A stretch of 27,956 bases of DNA from JAAFHS01 sp031396505 (GCA_031396505.1 JANNKX010000296.1:1-27956); one strand, 5' to 3'. Counted from the stretch's first letter, positions 7,412 through 15,614 are shown. Translations and numbers: made by a program. The notes: generated by a model from the letters alone, not told the origin.

Positions 7412-7453
7412 GTCACATTAGTGCAATTTCCACGCGGTGGAAATGGGTGTGAC
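7412..7453 (-). terminator. Nested stem-loop between the AEC transporter and transglycosylase genes
   Basis: ATTTCCAC (7426-7433) pairs with GTGGAAAT (7437-7444) around GCG, and outside it GTCACA (7412-7417) pairs with TGTGAC (7448-7453). It fills most of the 76-nt gap after the AEC stop codon, so it is a likely terminator or attenuator between two co-directional genes. Confidence 0.45.
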
Positions 7454-7460
7454 GCCCGCT

Positions 7461-8342
7461 TCAAATCAGAAAAGCGAGAGAAAGCGGTAATGTGGCCACC
7501 GAAAGCGCGGTTGACACAATCACCAACCCGGCCACGGCATCGGCATCGGCGCCGTATTTTTCCGCCAGCATGTAGGATGTCACGGCCACGGGCGTCGTGA
7601 CCTGCACGATCAGAACCGCCAGCGCCACGGGTGGCAGACCAAAGGCCACGCCCGCCGCATAGGCGACGCACAGGCAGATCGCCGCGCGCGCCAGCGACAG
7701 CCAGATCGCCTGCCCGAACCGCCGCGCGGGCAGACGTGCGACCGCCACCCCCAGTGTAATCAGCATCAATGGAATTGCCAGTTGCCCGATCAGTTCCAGT
7801 GACCGCGTCAACCACAGCGGCGTCTGCCAGCCCTGCCACAGGAACAACGCACCCAAGACGGTGCCCCACATTGCAGGTTCGCGCAGCACGCGTGACAGGC
7901 TGCCACCCCCGGCGACGACCCAGACGCCGAAGGTAAAACTGAACACCATCATCACGGCAAAGATCACGACGGCAAAACCAAGCCCGGTTTCACCAAAGGC
8001 AAACAGGGCCAAGGGCAGGCCAAGGTTGCCGGTATTGCCAAAGATCAGCGGGGCAGGATATGTGCGCCGGTCCAACCCAAGTGCCTGCGTGAACACCAGA
8101 AAAACCACCGTCAATACGGTATAGGCCAGCGCAGCGGCCAGTGCCACGGTTGCCAATGCGCCGGGATCGACGTCGGTTTTGATCAACGCGGTAAAGATCA
8201 GGCAAGGCACCGCCAGCGTCATCGACAGGCGGGTCACAAACTCCAGCCGGTATTCGAAACCAAGGCGCACCCACACAAAACCGACCATGCCAAGTAACGC
8301 CACCGGGGCCACGATTGTTAACACTGTCAGGATCGCGGCCAC
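7461..8342 (-). CDS. AEC family permease (auxin-efflux-carrier-like)
   Basis: This 293-aa, very hydrophobic protein has about ten membrane spans in two halves. The family signature FGNTGNLGLPLALF lies in the first half, and the second half has its counterpart around QLAIPLMLITLGVA and TTPVAVTSYMLAEKYG. AEC proteins move small organic anions or similar compounds across the inner membrane; the substrate cannot be read from the sequence. The start is GTG at 8342 with AGGAA 7 nt upstream. It diverges from hspQ across an 81-nt gap and is followed by a stem-loop and the transglycosylase gene. Confidence 0.88.
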   Translation of the reverse strand: MAAILTVLTIVAPVALLGMVGFVWVRLGFEYRLEFVTRLSMTLAVPCLIFTALIKTDVDPGALATVALAAALAYTVLTVVFLVFTQALGLDRRTYPAPLIFGNTGNLGLPLALFAFGETGLGFAVVIFAVMMVFSFTFGVWVVAGGGSLSRVLREPAMWGTVLGALFLWQGWQTPLWLTRSLELIGQLAIPLMLITLGVAVARLPARRFGQAIWLSLARAAICLCVAYAAGVAFGLPPVALAVLIVQVTTPVAVTSYMLAEKYGADADAVAGLVIVSTALSVATLPLSLAFLI

Positions 8343-8423
8343 GGATTGTTTCCTAACTTTTGCGCCTGAAATATGGACAAGCGCCCCGGTGCGGGATTAC
8401 TAACTGGGGTTGGGGGACGCAAG

Positions 8424-8753
8424 ATGATGCAGCAAACGCAGGCGAAATACCATTTGGGCCAGATCTTGCGCCACAGGAAGCATCCGTTCCGTGGCGTGGT
8501 CTTTGACGTGGACGCGCGGTTCAACAATACCGATGAATGGTATGCGGCCATCCCCGAAGACAGCCGCCCCTCCAAGAACCAGCCGTTCTACCATCTGCTG
8601 GCAGAAAACGATCAGTCCTACTATGTCGCCTATGTGTCCGAACAAAACCTGCTGCCCGATGATCTGGGCGGCCCGGTCAGCCACCCCGATCTGCCCGATC
8701 TGTTCGGCGATTTCGAAGACGGGCGATATCCGTTGCATTTTCAGATGAATTGA
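8424..8753 (+). CDS. hspQ: Heat shock protein HspQ
   Basis: This 109-aa cytosolic protein matches HspQ (YccV-like). It has YHLGQILRHRKHPFRGVVFDVDARF at the N-terminus, then the conserved WY, QPFYHLLAEND and YVAYVSEQNLL segments. In enterobacteria HspQ binds hemimethylated DNA and acts as a specificity factor for Lon protease. GGGGGA upstream supports the ATG at 8424; a second ATG follows directly at 8427. The gene stands 61 nt before the anti-sigma antagonist pair, so cotranscription is possible. No clear heat-shock promoter was recognised in the 81-nt upstream gap. Confidence 0.93.
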   Translation: MMQQTQAKYHLGQILRHRKHPFRGVVFDVDARFNNTDEWYAAIPEDSRPSKNQPFYHLLAENDQSYYVAYVSEQNLLPDDLGGPVSHPDLPDLFGDFEDGRYPLHFQMN

Positions 8754-8814
8754 ACGCTTACCTGTTGTTCACCGTTTCTGCCCATCCTGCCCCTCAGGTG
8801 TGATGGAGGGTGCG

Positions 8815-9150
8815 ATGAAGGTGAACAGTGAAACCATGGGCGATATGCTTGTGGTGCGGGTTGAAGAGCCGCGTATTGACGCGGCGGGGGCGATCCAATT
8901 CAAGGAACGCATGCGCGAGGTGACTGTAGATGCCGCACCACGCGTCGTGCTTGATCTGTCTTGCGTGAACTTCCTTGATAGCTCGGGCCTCGGTGCGGTT
9001 GTGGCGGTGATGAAACTGCTGTTGCCGGGGCGCAAGCTGGAACTGGCGGGGCTGACGCCCACGGTGGAAAAGGTGTTTCGCCTGACGCGGATGGACAGCG
9101 TGTTCAAGATCCATCCGGCCGTTCCCGGTGTGTTGCGTGATGCCGTTTGA
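8815..9150 (+). CDS. STAS-domain anti-sigma factor antagonist (RsbV-like)
   Basis: This 111-aa protein is a single STAS domain. The phosphorylation loop reads FLDSSGLGAVVAV, with S56 at the position phosphorylated in Bacillus RsbV and SpoIIAA, followed by the usual GRKLELAGLTPTVEKVFRLTRMD. In partner switching the unphosphorylated antagonist binds the kinase and frees its target. GGAGGG precedes the ATG at 8815. The stop codon lies inside the kinase gene, an 11-nt overlap, so both proteins are made together. Confidence 0.9.
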   Translation: MKVNSETMGDMLVVRVEEPRIDAAGAIQFKERMREVTVDAAPRVVLDLSCVNFLDSSGLGAVVAVMKLLLPGRKLELAGLTPTVEKVFRLTRMDSVFKIHPAVPGVLRDAV

Positions 9151-9637
9151 ATCGACGCCATCCCCGGATGCGGGCGGCGGGCGGGTGTTCATCGTGCATC
9201 TGTGCTTTCCTGCGACCTTTGGTTCGGTGCGTGAGGCGTTGGAAAACCTGATGTCCGGGCCTGTTCTGGCCACCATCCCCGAGGCGGATCGCGGCACAGC
9301 GCAGATTGTTCTGGCCGAGGCGATGAACAACATTGTCGAACATGCCTATGTCGGCACGTCAGGCGAAATCACCCTGACCTTGTGGCAGGCCGGGGGCGAA
9401 GTTGCCTGCCGTATTACCGATCGCGGACTGGCCATGCCGGATGAAACCCTGCCTGCGGGCCGTCTTGCCACAGTCGATGCCTTGGCCGATCTGCCCGAAG
9501 GTGGCTTTGGCTGGTTCTTGATTCGCACCCTGTCGCGCGATCTGCGCTATGCGCGCTATGGCACGTTGAATGAATTGACATTCGTGCTGAACCCGGATCA
9601 ATCCGGGGCAAATGATGCCACTGTTTCCATCGCGTAG
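9140..9637 (+). CDS. HATPase serine kinase / anti-sigma factor (RsbW-like)
   Basis: This 165-aa GHKL-fold ATP-binding protein is the likely kinase of the preceding STAS protein. The N box is AEAMNNIVEHAY (E60, N64), the G1 box is DRG at 94-96 and the G2 box is GGFGWFLIRTL (from 121). It is expected to phosphorylate the antagonist and to hold an unknown target, either a sigma factor or another partner. The ATG at 9140 gives an 11-nt overlap with the upstream stop; a GTG at 9128 is an alternative. No PP2C phosphatase or sigma factor gene is in the window. Only a short GGCG/CGCC hairpin before TTTTTT (about 9643-9664) follows as a weak terminator candidate. Confidence 0.87.
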   Translation: MPFESTPSPDAGGGRVFIVHLCFPATFGSVREALENLMSGPVLATIPEADRGTAQIVLAEAMNNIVEHAYVGTSGEITLTLWQAGGEVACRITDRGLAMPDETLPAGRLATVDALADLPEGGFGWFLIRTLSRDLRYARYGTLNELTFVLNPDQSGANDATVSIA

Positions 9638-9835
9638 AAACGGGCGTAGTTCCGCCATTTTTTCCCCCTAAAACCACCGTAAGCACAGGCCATGTTCTTG
9701 ATTGTAGCTGCATAAAGCTTCCCTCGGCGCTGCGGGCCAATGCCCCCACCCGGTTCGTGGCGTCGAGGCCCATCCCCTGTTTGGCAATTGCGGCCTGTTC
9801 GGCTAGCGTGGGACCAAACTTATCAGGGGCATGTA

Positions 9836-11413
9836 ATGCGCGATTTCCAACAATCCGGACGGTCGGCCGTCTTTGCCACCAACGGTCTATGTGCCACTTC
9901 GCATCCTTTGGCCGCGAAGGTCGCGATTGATGTGCTGCAGGCGGGGGGCAATGCGGCGGATGCGGCCCTTGCCGGTGCGGTGCTGCTGGGTCTGTGCGAA
10001 CCGCAGATGACGGGGATTGGCGGCGATTGTTTCGTGCTGGTGAAACCCTCGGGAACCGAGGCTGTCACCGCGCTCAACGGGTCGGGGCGTGCGCCGATGG
10101 GCCTGTCGGCGGCGGACATGCGCGCGCGTGGCCTGACCACGATCCCCGTGGGGGGCATCGAATCCGTGACCATTCCGGGTGCTGTTGATGCGTTTTGCGC
10201 GCTGAATGCGACGCATGGCCGCCTGCCTTTGGCCGATCTTCTGGCCCCTGCGATCCATTATGCCGAGGCAGGGGTGCCGGTGGCCCCGCGCGTCGCGTCC
10301 GACTGGGCGGATGATGTGGGTCATCTGAAAGGGGCTGCGCGCGATTTCTATCTGCTTGGCGGTCGCGCGCCGACCACGGGCCAGATTTTCCGCGCACCGG
10401 GGCAGGCGCAGGTCCTGCGCGAGGTTGCTGCAAAGGGGCGCGGAGGGTTTTACGAAGGGGCGGTGGCCGATGATATGGTGGCATCCCTGCGCGCGCTTGG
10501 CGGCACGCACAGCCATGATGACTTTGCCGCCACCGCCTGCACATGGGGCGATCCGGTGAGGGGCACCTATCGCGGGCAGGACCTGATTGAACATGGCCCC
10601 AACGGGCAGGGCGCCACGGCCATTCTGATGCTGAACATTCTGTCGCATTTCGATCTGGCGGCGATGGACCCGTTCGGAGCCGCCCGCGCGCATCTGGAGG
10701 CGGAGGCGGCAAAGCTGGCCTATGACGCGCGCAACCGCTTTATCGCCGATGCCGACCACACCACGCGGCTGGCGCATATGCTGTCGCCCGCAACGGCATC
10801 TGCCCTTGCCGCGCTGATCGACCCCGATCGCGCCATGACCGCCGCCGCCCCGCTGACCGAGGCAATCCACAAAGACACGATCTATATCACTGTGGTGGAC
10901 AGTGACCGCATGGCGGTATCGCTGATCTATTCGGTGTTCTGGGGGTTCGGGTCGGGCCTTGCATCGTCGAAATTTGGCATCAATTTCCAGAATCGTGGCG
11001 CGGGATTCAGCCTGACACCGGGCCACCCGAATGAGGCAGCGGGCGGCAAGCGCCCGATGCACACCATCATTCCCGCGATGCTGGCGCAGAACGGGCGCAT
11101 TCTGATGTCGTTTGGCGTGATGGGGGGCGCGTATCAGCCCTGCGGCCACGCGCGCCTTGTGACCAATATGCGCGATTTCGGCATGGATGTGCAGACAGCG
11201 ATCGATGCGCCCCGCAGCTTTGCCGATAGCGGCGGCATGATGGTCGAACGCGGTTATGGCACGGCGGTGCGCAGCGCCCTTGGGGCCATGGGGCATGATG
11301 TGCAGACACCGCATGTGGCGTTGGGCGGGGCGCAGGCCATCGTGATGCATGACACCGGCGTGCTTGAGGCGGGGTCAGACCCGCGCAAGGACGGTTGCGC
11401 GATTGGATATTGA
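9836..11413 (+). CDS. ggt: Gamma-glutamyltransferase family protein
   Basis: This 525-aa proenzyme-type protein starts the family pattern with FATNGLCATSHPLAAKVAIDVLQAGGNAADAA and QMTGIGGDCF. T348 in DTIYITVVD sits exactly where the autocatalytic nucleophile Thr of E. coli GGT lies (7 residues before the VVD aspartate), so self-cleavage into two subunits is plausible. GHPNEAAGGKRPMHTIIP replaces the PLSSMSPT-type substrate loop, as in the YwrD-like branch. I see no signal peptide, so unlike classical GGT it is probably cytosolic. The ATG at 9836 has AGGGGC upstream; the longer open frame from 9740 looks unlike the family. The stop is 1 nt from the next start, forming an operon with the methionine sulfoxide reductase and the S9 peptidase. 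Confidence 0.88.
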   Translation: MRDFQQSGRSAVFATNGLCATSHPLAAKVAIDVLQAGGNAADAALAGAVLLGLCEPQMTGIGGDCFVLVKPSGTEAVTALNGSGRAPMGLSAADMRARGLTTIPVGGIESVTIPGAVDAFCALNATHGRLPLADLLAPAIHYAEAGVPVAPRVASDWADDVGHLKGAARDFYLLGGRAPTTGQIFRAPGQAQVLREVAAKGRGGFYEGAVADDMVASLRALGGTHSHDDFAATACTWGDPVRGTYRGQDLIEHGPNGQGATAILMLNILSHFDLAAMDPFGAARAHLEAEAAKLAYDARNRFIADADHTTRLAHMLSPATASALAALIDPDRAMTAAAPLTEAIHKDTIYITVVDSDRMAVSLIYSVFWGFGSGLASSKFGINFQNRGAGFSLTPGHPNEAAGGKRPMHTIIPAMLAQNGRILMSFGVMGGAYQPCGHARLVTNMRDFGMDVQTAIDAPRSFADSGGMMVERGYGTAVRSALGAMGHDVQTPHVALGGAQAIVMHDTGVLEAGSDPRKDGCAIGY

Positions 11414-11414
11414 G

Positions 11415-11870
11415 ATGCTTGATTACACCGATCTGCACACGCGCGTCTTGTCGCTGACCCAGGGTGAGACGGATACCGTTGCCCTGATGGCCACCGTGGT
11501 GTGCGAATTGCACCATGCGCATCCCTTGGCAGACTGGACCGGGTTTTACCGCGTGGTGGCCCCCGAACTGCTAAAGATCGGCCCCTATCAGGGCGGGCAT
11601 GGCTGTCTTGTGATCCCCTTTGCGCGCGGCGTCTGTGGCGCTGCGGCGCGCACGGGCGCGGTACAGAACGTGCCCGATGTCGATGCCTTTCCGGGCCACA
11701 TCGCCTGTGCGTCCAGCACCCGGTCCGAACTGGTGATCCCGGTCTGGAACGGCAAAGGCGTGCTGCTGGGTGTACTCGATCTGGACAGCAACACCCCCGC
11801 CGCCTTTACCGCCGCCGATGAAGCGGCCCTTGTGCCGCTGCTGGCCGAGGTGTTTTTTAACGCAACCTGA
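11415..11870 (+). CDS. msrC: Free methionine-(R)-sulfoxide reductase (GAF type)
   Basis: This 151-aa single GAF domain carries the three redox cysteines of fRMsr: C64 in GGHGC, C74 in RGVCG and C98 in GHIACAS. Their spacing of 10 and 24 residues is the same as C84/C94/C118 of the E. coli enzyme. It reduces free Met-(R)-sulfoxide in the cytosol, using thioredoxin. The flanking motifs (VPDVDAFPGHIAC, SSTRSELVIPVW, LDLDS) are also typical. The ATG at 11415 comes 1 nt after the ggt stop codon, and the S9 peptidase gene starts 17 nt after its own stop. Confidence 0.95.
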   Translation: MLDYTDLHTRVLSLTQGETDTVALMATVVCELHHAHPLADWTGFYRVVAPELLKIGPYQGGHGCLVIPFARGVCGAAARTGAVQNVPDVDAFPGHIACASSTRSELVIPVWNGKGVLLGVLDLDSNTPAAFTAADEAALVPLLAEVFFNAT

Positions 11871-11887
11871 CCCCGAAAGGTGCTGCC

Positions 11888-13882
11888 ATGACGCAAGGCC
11901 CGGTTTTTCCCGAACTTGAACACGACGTGCCCGCCATCGCGGCCTTCGTTGCCGCCGAAAACGCCCGCACCATGGCGCGGCTTGGCGGTGCAGAACTTGA
12001 CGCTGATATCGCGACTGTCCGCGCCATTCTTGAACGCCCTGACCGCGTGCTGATGGTGACCCGCCGTGGCGACTGGCAATATACCTTCCGCCAGACCGCC
12101 GATCATCCGCGCGGCTTGTGGTTGCGGCTGCCGCGGGATGCAGCCCCCTTGCCCGAGGCCGCCTGGCAGCCGGTGTTTGATGTTGATGCGTTCTGCCATG
12201 AGACGGGGCAGGTCTGGCATTGGCGCGGGGCCGCGACCGCGTGGTTTGATCCCGACCGCGTGTTGTTGCGCCTGTCGCTGGATGGGTCCGACATGCAGCG
12301 CCATCTGGAATTTGATCTGAAGGCTTGTGAAATCGTTTCAGATGGCTTTGACATCGCGCCTGAACGCGGCGGTTCTGCTGATTGGATCGACGCCGATACC
12401 CTGTTGTGGACTTGCGGCACGGGCGACAATGCCCTGACCCGGTCAGGCTGGCCGCGTCTGGTGAAACATCTGCACCGGGACACGCGCGCCGACGTGGTCT
12501 TTTCCTGCGGCGAGGGTGATCTGCTGGCAACTGCCTATCTGGTGAAAACACCGCAGGGCGTGGCCCCCGTGCATGTGCGCATGCCCGCAATCAACATGAA
12601 CGTGTCGCAGGTTGTGACGGCTGATGGGTCCGTCTCTGTCCCCACGCCGGCCGATACAATCGGCATCACAGACGGCGTGCATTACGCCTATGTCGCCCAT
12701 TCGGATGGTGACTATCCCACTGGCGCACTGGTTCTGGGGCGGTTGGGGGGGACGCACCGTGCCCTCTTCACACCCGGCCCGCGTTGCGCGGTGGATGCGG
12801 AATCGGTTTTTTTTCACGACGGCTGGTTGATCTGGAAACAGGCGGAAAACCTGCAATCGCGCGTGATGGTTCTGAACCTGTCAGGCGACGCGATGCCTCA
12901 GGAACTGCTGTTGCCCGAACCTGCCGAGGTGATGTGGGTCAGCACATTTGACGCGAACCCGCTGGGCGGCGATGGCACGCTGATGGTCGATCTGTCGGGG
13001 TTTCTGGTGCCGCGAAAGACCTTTCTATTCGATCTGAAGGCAGGCGTTGCAGGCATTACCTACCGCCCCCTGCTGTCGCAACCCGCGCTGTTTGATGCAT
13101 CGGGGCATGAGGTTCTGCTGTTGAACGCCACGTCGGACGATGGCACGCAGGTGCCGTATCATCTGGTGCGCCCAAAGGCCACACAAGGGCCGGTACCGGT
13201 GTTGCTGTATGGCTATGGCGGGTTCGCGGCATCGATGGAGCCGGGCTATGATGCGGTCACCGGAAAGCTGTGGCTGGAACATGGCGGGGCCTTTGCACAG
13301 GCGCATATCCGGGGCGGGGGTGAGTTTGGTCCTGACTGGTGGCTGCAGGCAAAGGGCGCTGGCCGCCCACTGGCCTTTGCCGATTTCGCCGCCATTGCCG
13401 CCGACCTGGCGTTGCGTGGCCTGTCGGCCCCGGCGCAGATCGCCTGCCACGGGGGCAGCAACGGTGGGCTGCTCTGTGGCGTGATGCTGACGCGGTATCC
13501 TGCACGCTTTGGTGCGGTCTGGGCCAATGTCGGCGTGATGGACATGCTGCGGTATCATCTTTTCCCATCAGGTGCGGGCTGGATCGACGAATATGGTGAT
13601 CCCGATGATCCGGCGGCGGCGGCATGGCTTGCCGCTTACTCCCCGATCCACAATGTGCAAGATACGCCGCGTTATCCGCTCGCGCTGATCGATACATCCG
13701 ACAGCGACGATCGTGTGCATCCGTCCCATTCGCGCCGCTTTGCCGCAGCCCTGCGCGCGGCAGGGCAGGACGCGCTGTTTTACAGCCACGCAGGTGGCCA
13801 TGGCGGAGGCGGGGGGTCAGATGAAAAGGCGCGTGAGCTGGCGCTTGGCTACCGTTTTATGCGGCATGCGGTGGGTCTGTAG
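11888..13882 (+). CDS. S9A prolyl oligopeptidase family peptidase
   Basis: This 664-aa protein has an N-terminal beta-propeller region (about 1-410) and a C-terminal alpha/beta hydrolase domain (about 420-664). The catalytic triad can be placed at S524 (GGSNGG), D608 (SDDRVHP) and H638 (AGGHGG); the GGGEFGPDWW segment is also conserved. There is no signal peptide, so it is probably cytosolic and cuts short peptides. AAAGG lies before the ATG at 11888. It is the third gene of the ggt operon, which makes peptide and glutathione recycling a reasonable theme. Its last 26 nt overlap the end of the convergent MarR gene. Confidence 0.93.
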   Translation: MTQGPVFPELEHDVPAIAAFVAAENARTMARLGGAELDADIATVRAILERPDRVLMVTRRGDWQYTFRQTADHPRGLWLRLPRDAAPLPEAAWQPVFDVDAFCHETGQVWHWRGAATAWFDPDRVLLRLSLDGSDMQRHLEFDLKACEIVSDGFDIAPERGGSADWIDADTLLWTCGTGDNALTRSGWPRLVKHLHRDTRADVVFSCGEGDLLATAYLVKTPQGVAPVHVRMPAINMNVSQVVTADGSVSVPTPADTIGITDGVHYAYVAHSDGDYPTGALVLGRLGGTHRALFTPGPRCAVDAESVFFHDGWLIWKQAENLQSRVMVLNLSGDAMPQELLLPEPAEVMWVSTFDANPLGGDGTLMVDLSGFLVPRKTFLFDLKAGVAGITYRPLLSQPALFDASGHEVLLLNATSDDGTQVPYHLVRPKATQGPVPVLLYGYGGFAASMEPGYDAVTGKLWLEHGGAFAQAHIRGGGEFGPDWWLQAKGAGRPLAFADFAAIAADLALRGLSAPAQIACHGGSNGGLLCGVMLTRYPARFGAVWANVGVMDMLRYHLFPSGAGWIDEYGDPDDPAAAAWLAAYSPIHNVQDTPRYPLALIDTSDSDDRVHPSHSRRFAAALRAAGQDALFYSHAGGHGGGGGSDEKARELALGYRFMRHAVGL

Positions 13883-14342
13883 GCGCGTTGCGCCGCGCGT
13901 CCATCACCTTGCGCAGTGCCGTCAGCGACGGGATGATCGCGGCAATCTGATCGGCCGGAAACGCCTGCGCAACAGCGAGTAGATCGGGCGCAAGCGTGGC
14001 AATCGCCTGCGCTCGGAATGCTGCACCCGCAGCCGTGATCCACACGCATTTTGACCTTCCGTCGTGCGGATTCGGCGCAAGCCGCACCAGCCCGTGCCGT
14101 TCCAACAGGCCCAGCGTATGCGTCATCGTTGTCTTGGGCACCTGAAACGCGCGCGCAAGGTCCAACGGCGTGCGCCCGTCCTGCACGCGGATCAGGTGGT
14201 TCAGCACCGCAAACTGCGACACCAGAAAACCCGGTGGCAAGCGCGCCTCGAACATCGCACTTGCCAGTTGGTTAATGATCCCCACCTCGTTGAAGAACGC
14301 AAACAGGATCGCGGTATCCGAGGTGGGGTTGGTATCAGGCAT
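13857..14342 (-). CDS. MarR family transcriptional regulator
   Basis: This 161-aa protein has the winged helix of the MarR family: recognition helix FQVPKTTMTHTLGLLERHGLV and wing NPHDGRSKCVWITAAG, between N- and C-terminal dimerisation helices. The ATG at 14342 was chosen because the MPDTNPTSDTAILFAFFNEVG start matches family length; the frame stays open further upstream inside the nitroreductase gene. The start overlaps the nitroreductase stop by 8 nt, so both sit in one operon, and self-repression through the dyad at 15502-15525 is likely. The ligand is unknown. The 3' end runs 26 nt into the end of the S9 peptidase gene on the other strand. Confidence 0.9.
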   Translation of the reverse strand: MPDTNPTSDTAILFAFFNEVGIINQLASAMFEARLPPGFLVSQFAVLNHLIRVQDGRTPLDLARAFQVPKTTMTHTLGLLERHGLVRLAPNPHDGRSKCVWITAAGAAFRAQAIATLAPDLLAVAQAFPADQIAAIIPSLTALRKVMDARRNAPTDPPHAA

Positions 14343-15480
14343 GCAGGATCTTGCTTTCCAATGGCCAGCGTGGGCTGGGTGATACTGTGACGCCATATCC
14401 GATGCGTGACAACATCTGAACCGTGCCGCCCTGGGGTGCGAGTTGCGCATGCAGTTGTGCATACATCGCGGCCATTTCCGGATATTCCTGCAACCCTTGG
14501 CTAAGCGGCTGAAACCCAAGGCCCAGTCCGGTTGCCGCCAGATTGACGCGCAGCCAATCCGCCCCCACCGCCAGTTGGTCGGCCCGTGTATTGCCCGGCG
14601 TGGTCAGCCAGACATGGCCCATCGCCGTATCCACATTCGCCATCACCGCACCAATCCCCGCCCGATAAGTCTGGCTTTGCCTGTCCAGTGCCGCCTCGCG
14701 CGAAAACAGGCCGAATGCCCCCAGCGTTTCAAACAGTGGCCCGCCGAAATCGATGCCATCGGGGTTCGCGTCAATCTCGGCCCGGCCAATGCGGAACAGG
14801 TCCACGCTTTCGCGGTAAGTGTGGGCAGTGTCGATCTCGATCTGCAGCGCCGCCCGTGTGAGCTTGCGCATCGCGGCGACATCGGTGTCGGTCACCGATC
14901 CGCCAAAGGTGCTGCCCGCCTGTACGACCGTCGCCATCGGGGTCAGCATATCGGTGCCAAGGACGCGTGCGGTGTCGAAAGGTTCCTTGTTGCTGCGCCG
15001 GTCCGTCACAAGTGCGAACAGCGGATCAGGCCGCACGCCCGCATCCTGCACGAATACCGCCCGCGCGACCGGGCGGGCATCGAGGCCTGCGGCGGTCCCT
15101 TGTGGAAAGACGTCGAGATCAACCCGGTATCCATCTTCTGCCGCGGCCATCCGCATCAGTTCCAGAAAGCATCCCAAGCCGATGGTGATCTGGCGATTGA
15201 ACGGGTCGGTATGGGGCAACAGCCGCGCGGTATCTGCGTATAAGATCACCTCGTCGTCGCCCGGCAGGTCCACCAGCCAGGGCTGGCGGTTATGCGGGTT
15301 CGGTGCCAGCAGTGCATAAGACAGCGCGCGGCGGCGCGGTTCCTCTGGCCGGCCCGCCGCTGCCCAAGGCAACAGGGCCGTACGCGGCTGACGCGCGGCA
15401 ATTGCCCCCATGCTGGCGGTGGCGGCAAGAACCAGACCACCCCCCAAAAGGGCAAGGGTCTTGCGGCGTGACAGGGTCAT
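14335..15480 (-). CDS. Tat-exported nitroreductase-family protein
   Basis: This 381-aa protein begins with a twin-arginine signal (SRRKTLALLGGGLVLAATA), pointing to export of a folded, cofactor-loaded protein. The mature part resembles nitroreductase-type flavoproteins of the Acg-like branch: LLAPNPHNRQPW near residue 60, then TDRRSNKEPF and the GLGLGFQPLSQGLQEYPEM region near the C-terminus. FMN binding is expected; substrate and electron donor are unknown. TAGGAG lies 6 nt before the ATG. It is the first gene of a two-gene operon with the MarR regulator and diverges from the alpha-hydroxy-acid dehydrogenase gene. Confidence 0.82.
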   Translation of the reverse strand: MTLSRRKTLALLGGGLVLAATASMGAIAARQPRTALLPWAAAGRPEEPRRRALSYALLAPNPHNRQPWLVDLPGDDEVILYADTARLLPHTDPFNRQITIGLGCFLELMRMAAAEDGYRVDLDVFPQGTAAGLDARPVARAVFVQDAGVRPDPLFALVTDRRSNKEPFDTARVLGTDMLTPMATVVQAGSTFGGSVTDTDVAAMRKLTRAALQIEIDTAHTYRESVDLFRIGRAEIDANPDGIDFGGPLFETLGAFGLFSREAALDRQSQTYRAGIGAVMANVDTAMGHVWLTTPGNTRADQLAVGADWLRVNLAATGLGLGFQPLSQGLQEYPEMAAMYAQLHAQLAPQGGTVQMLSRIGYGVTVSPSPRWPLESKILHA

Positions 15481-15497
15481 GATGGGCTCCTACATAA

Positions 15498-15539
15498 TGC
15501 GATATCGTATAATATGGTGCGATATAGAACTAAGTGCAA
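15498..15539 (-). promoter_or_regulatory. Promoter of the nitroreductase-marR operon with operator-like repeats
   Basis: Read on the minus strand, TTGCAC (15539-15534) and CATATT (15516-15511) are 17 nt apart, a good sigma70-type spacing. An inverted repeat ATATCG (15502-15507) / CGATAT (15520-15525) is centred on the -10 box, and TGCGATAT occurs twice 20 bp apart (15498, 15518). This arrangement suits a dimeric repressor such as the MarR protein encoded in the same operon. Confidence 0.5.
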
Positions 15540-15554
15540 GCCCCTTAACCGCAA

Positions 15555-15595
15555 TTGCTTTGCGCATCGCATATTGGTAAGAACAAATAACCAAT
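15555..15595 (+). promoter_or_regulatory. Candidate promoter and dyad upstream of the alpha-hydroxy-acid dehydrogenase
   Basis: TTGCTT (15555-15560) and TAAGAA (15578-15583) are 17 nt apart. ATTGGT (15573-15578) and ACCAAT (15590-15595) form a perfect 6-bp dyad with 11 nt between the arms, the T-N11-A arrangement used by LysR-type regulators. No LysR gene is nearby, so the regulator would act from elsewhere. Confidence 0.35.
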
Positions 15596-15614
15596 TCCTG
15601 CAAAGGTGCGCCCC

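Noticed and set aside
9643..9664. GGCG/CGCC hairpin before a T-run after the RsbW-like gene as a terminator
   Set aside because: The stem is only 4 bp; too weak to list as a feature, so it is mentioned only with the gene.
9887..11350. A 487-codon open frame on the minus strand across the gamma-glutamyltransferase gene
   Set aside because: It is antisense to a well-supported enzyme gene, has an unnatural His/Arg/Gly-rich composition typical of high-GC shadow frames, and has no recognisable domain.
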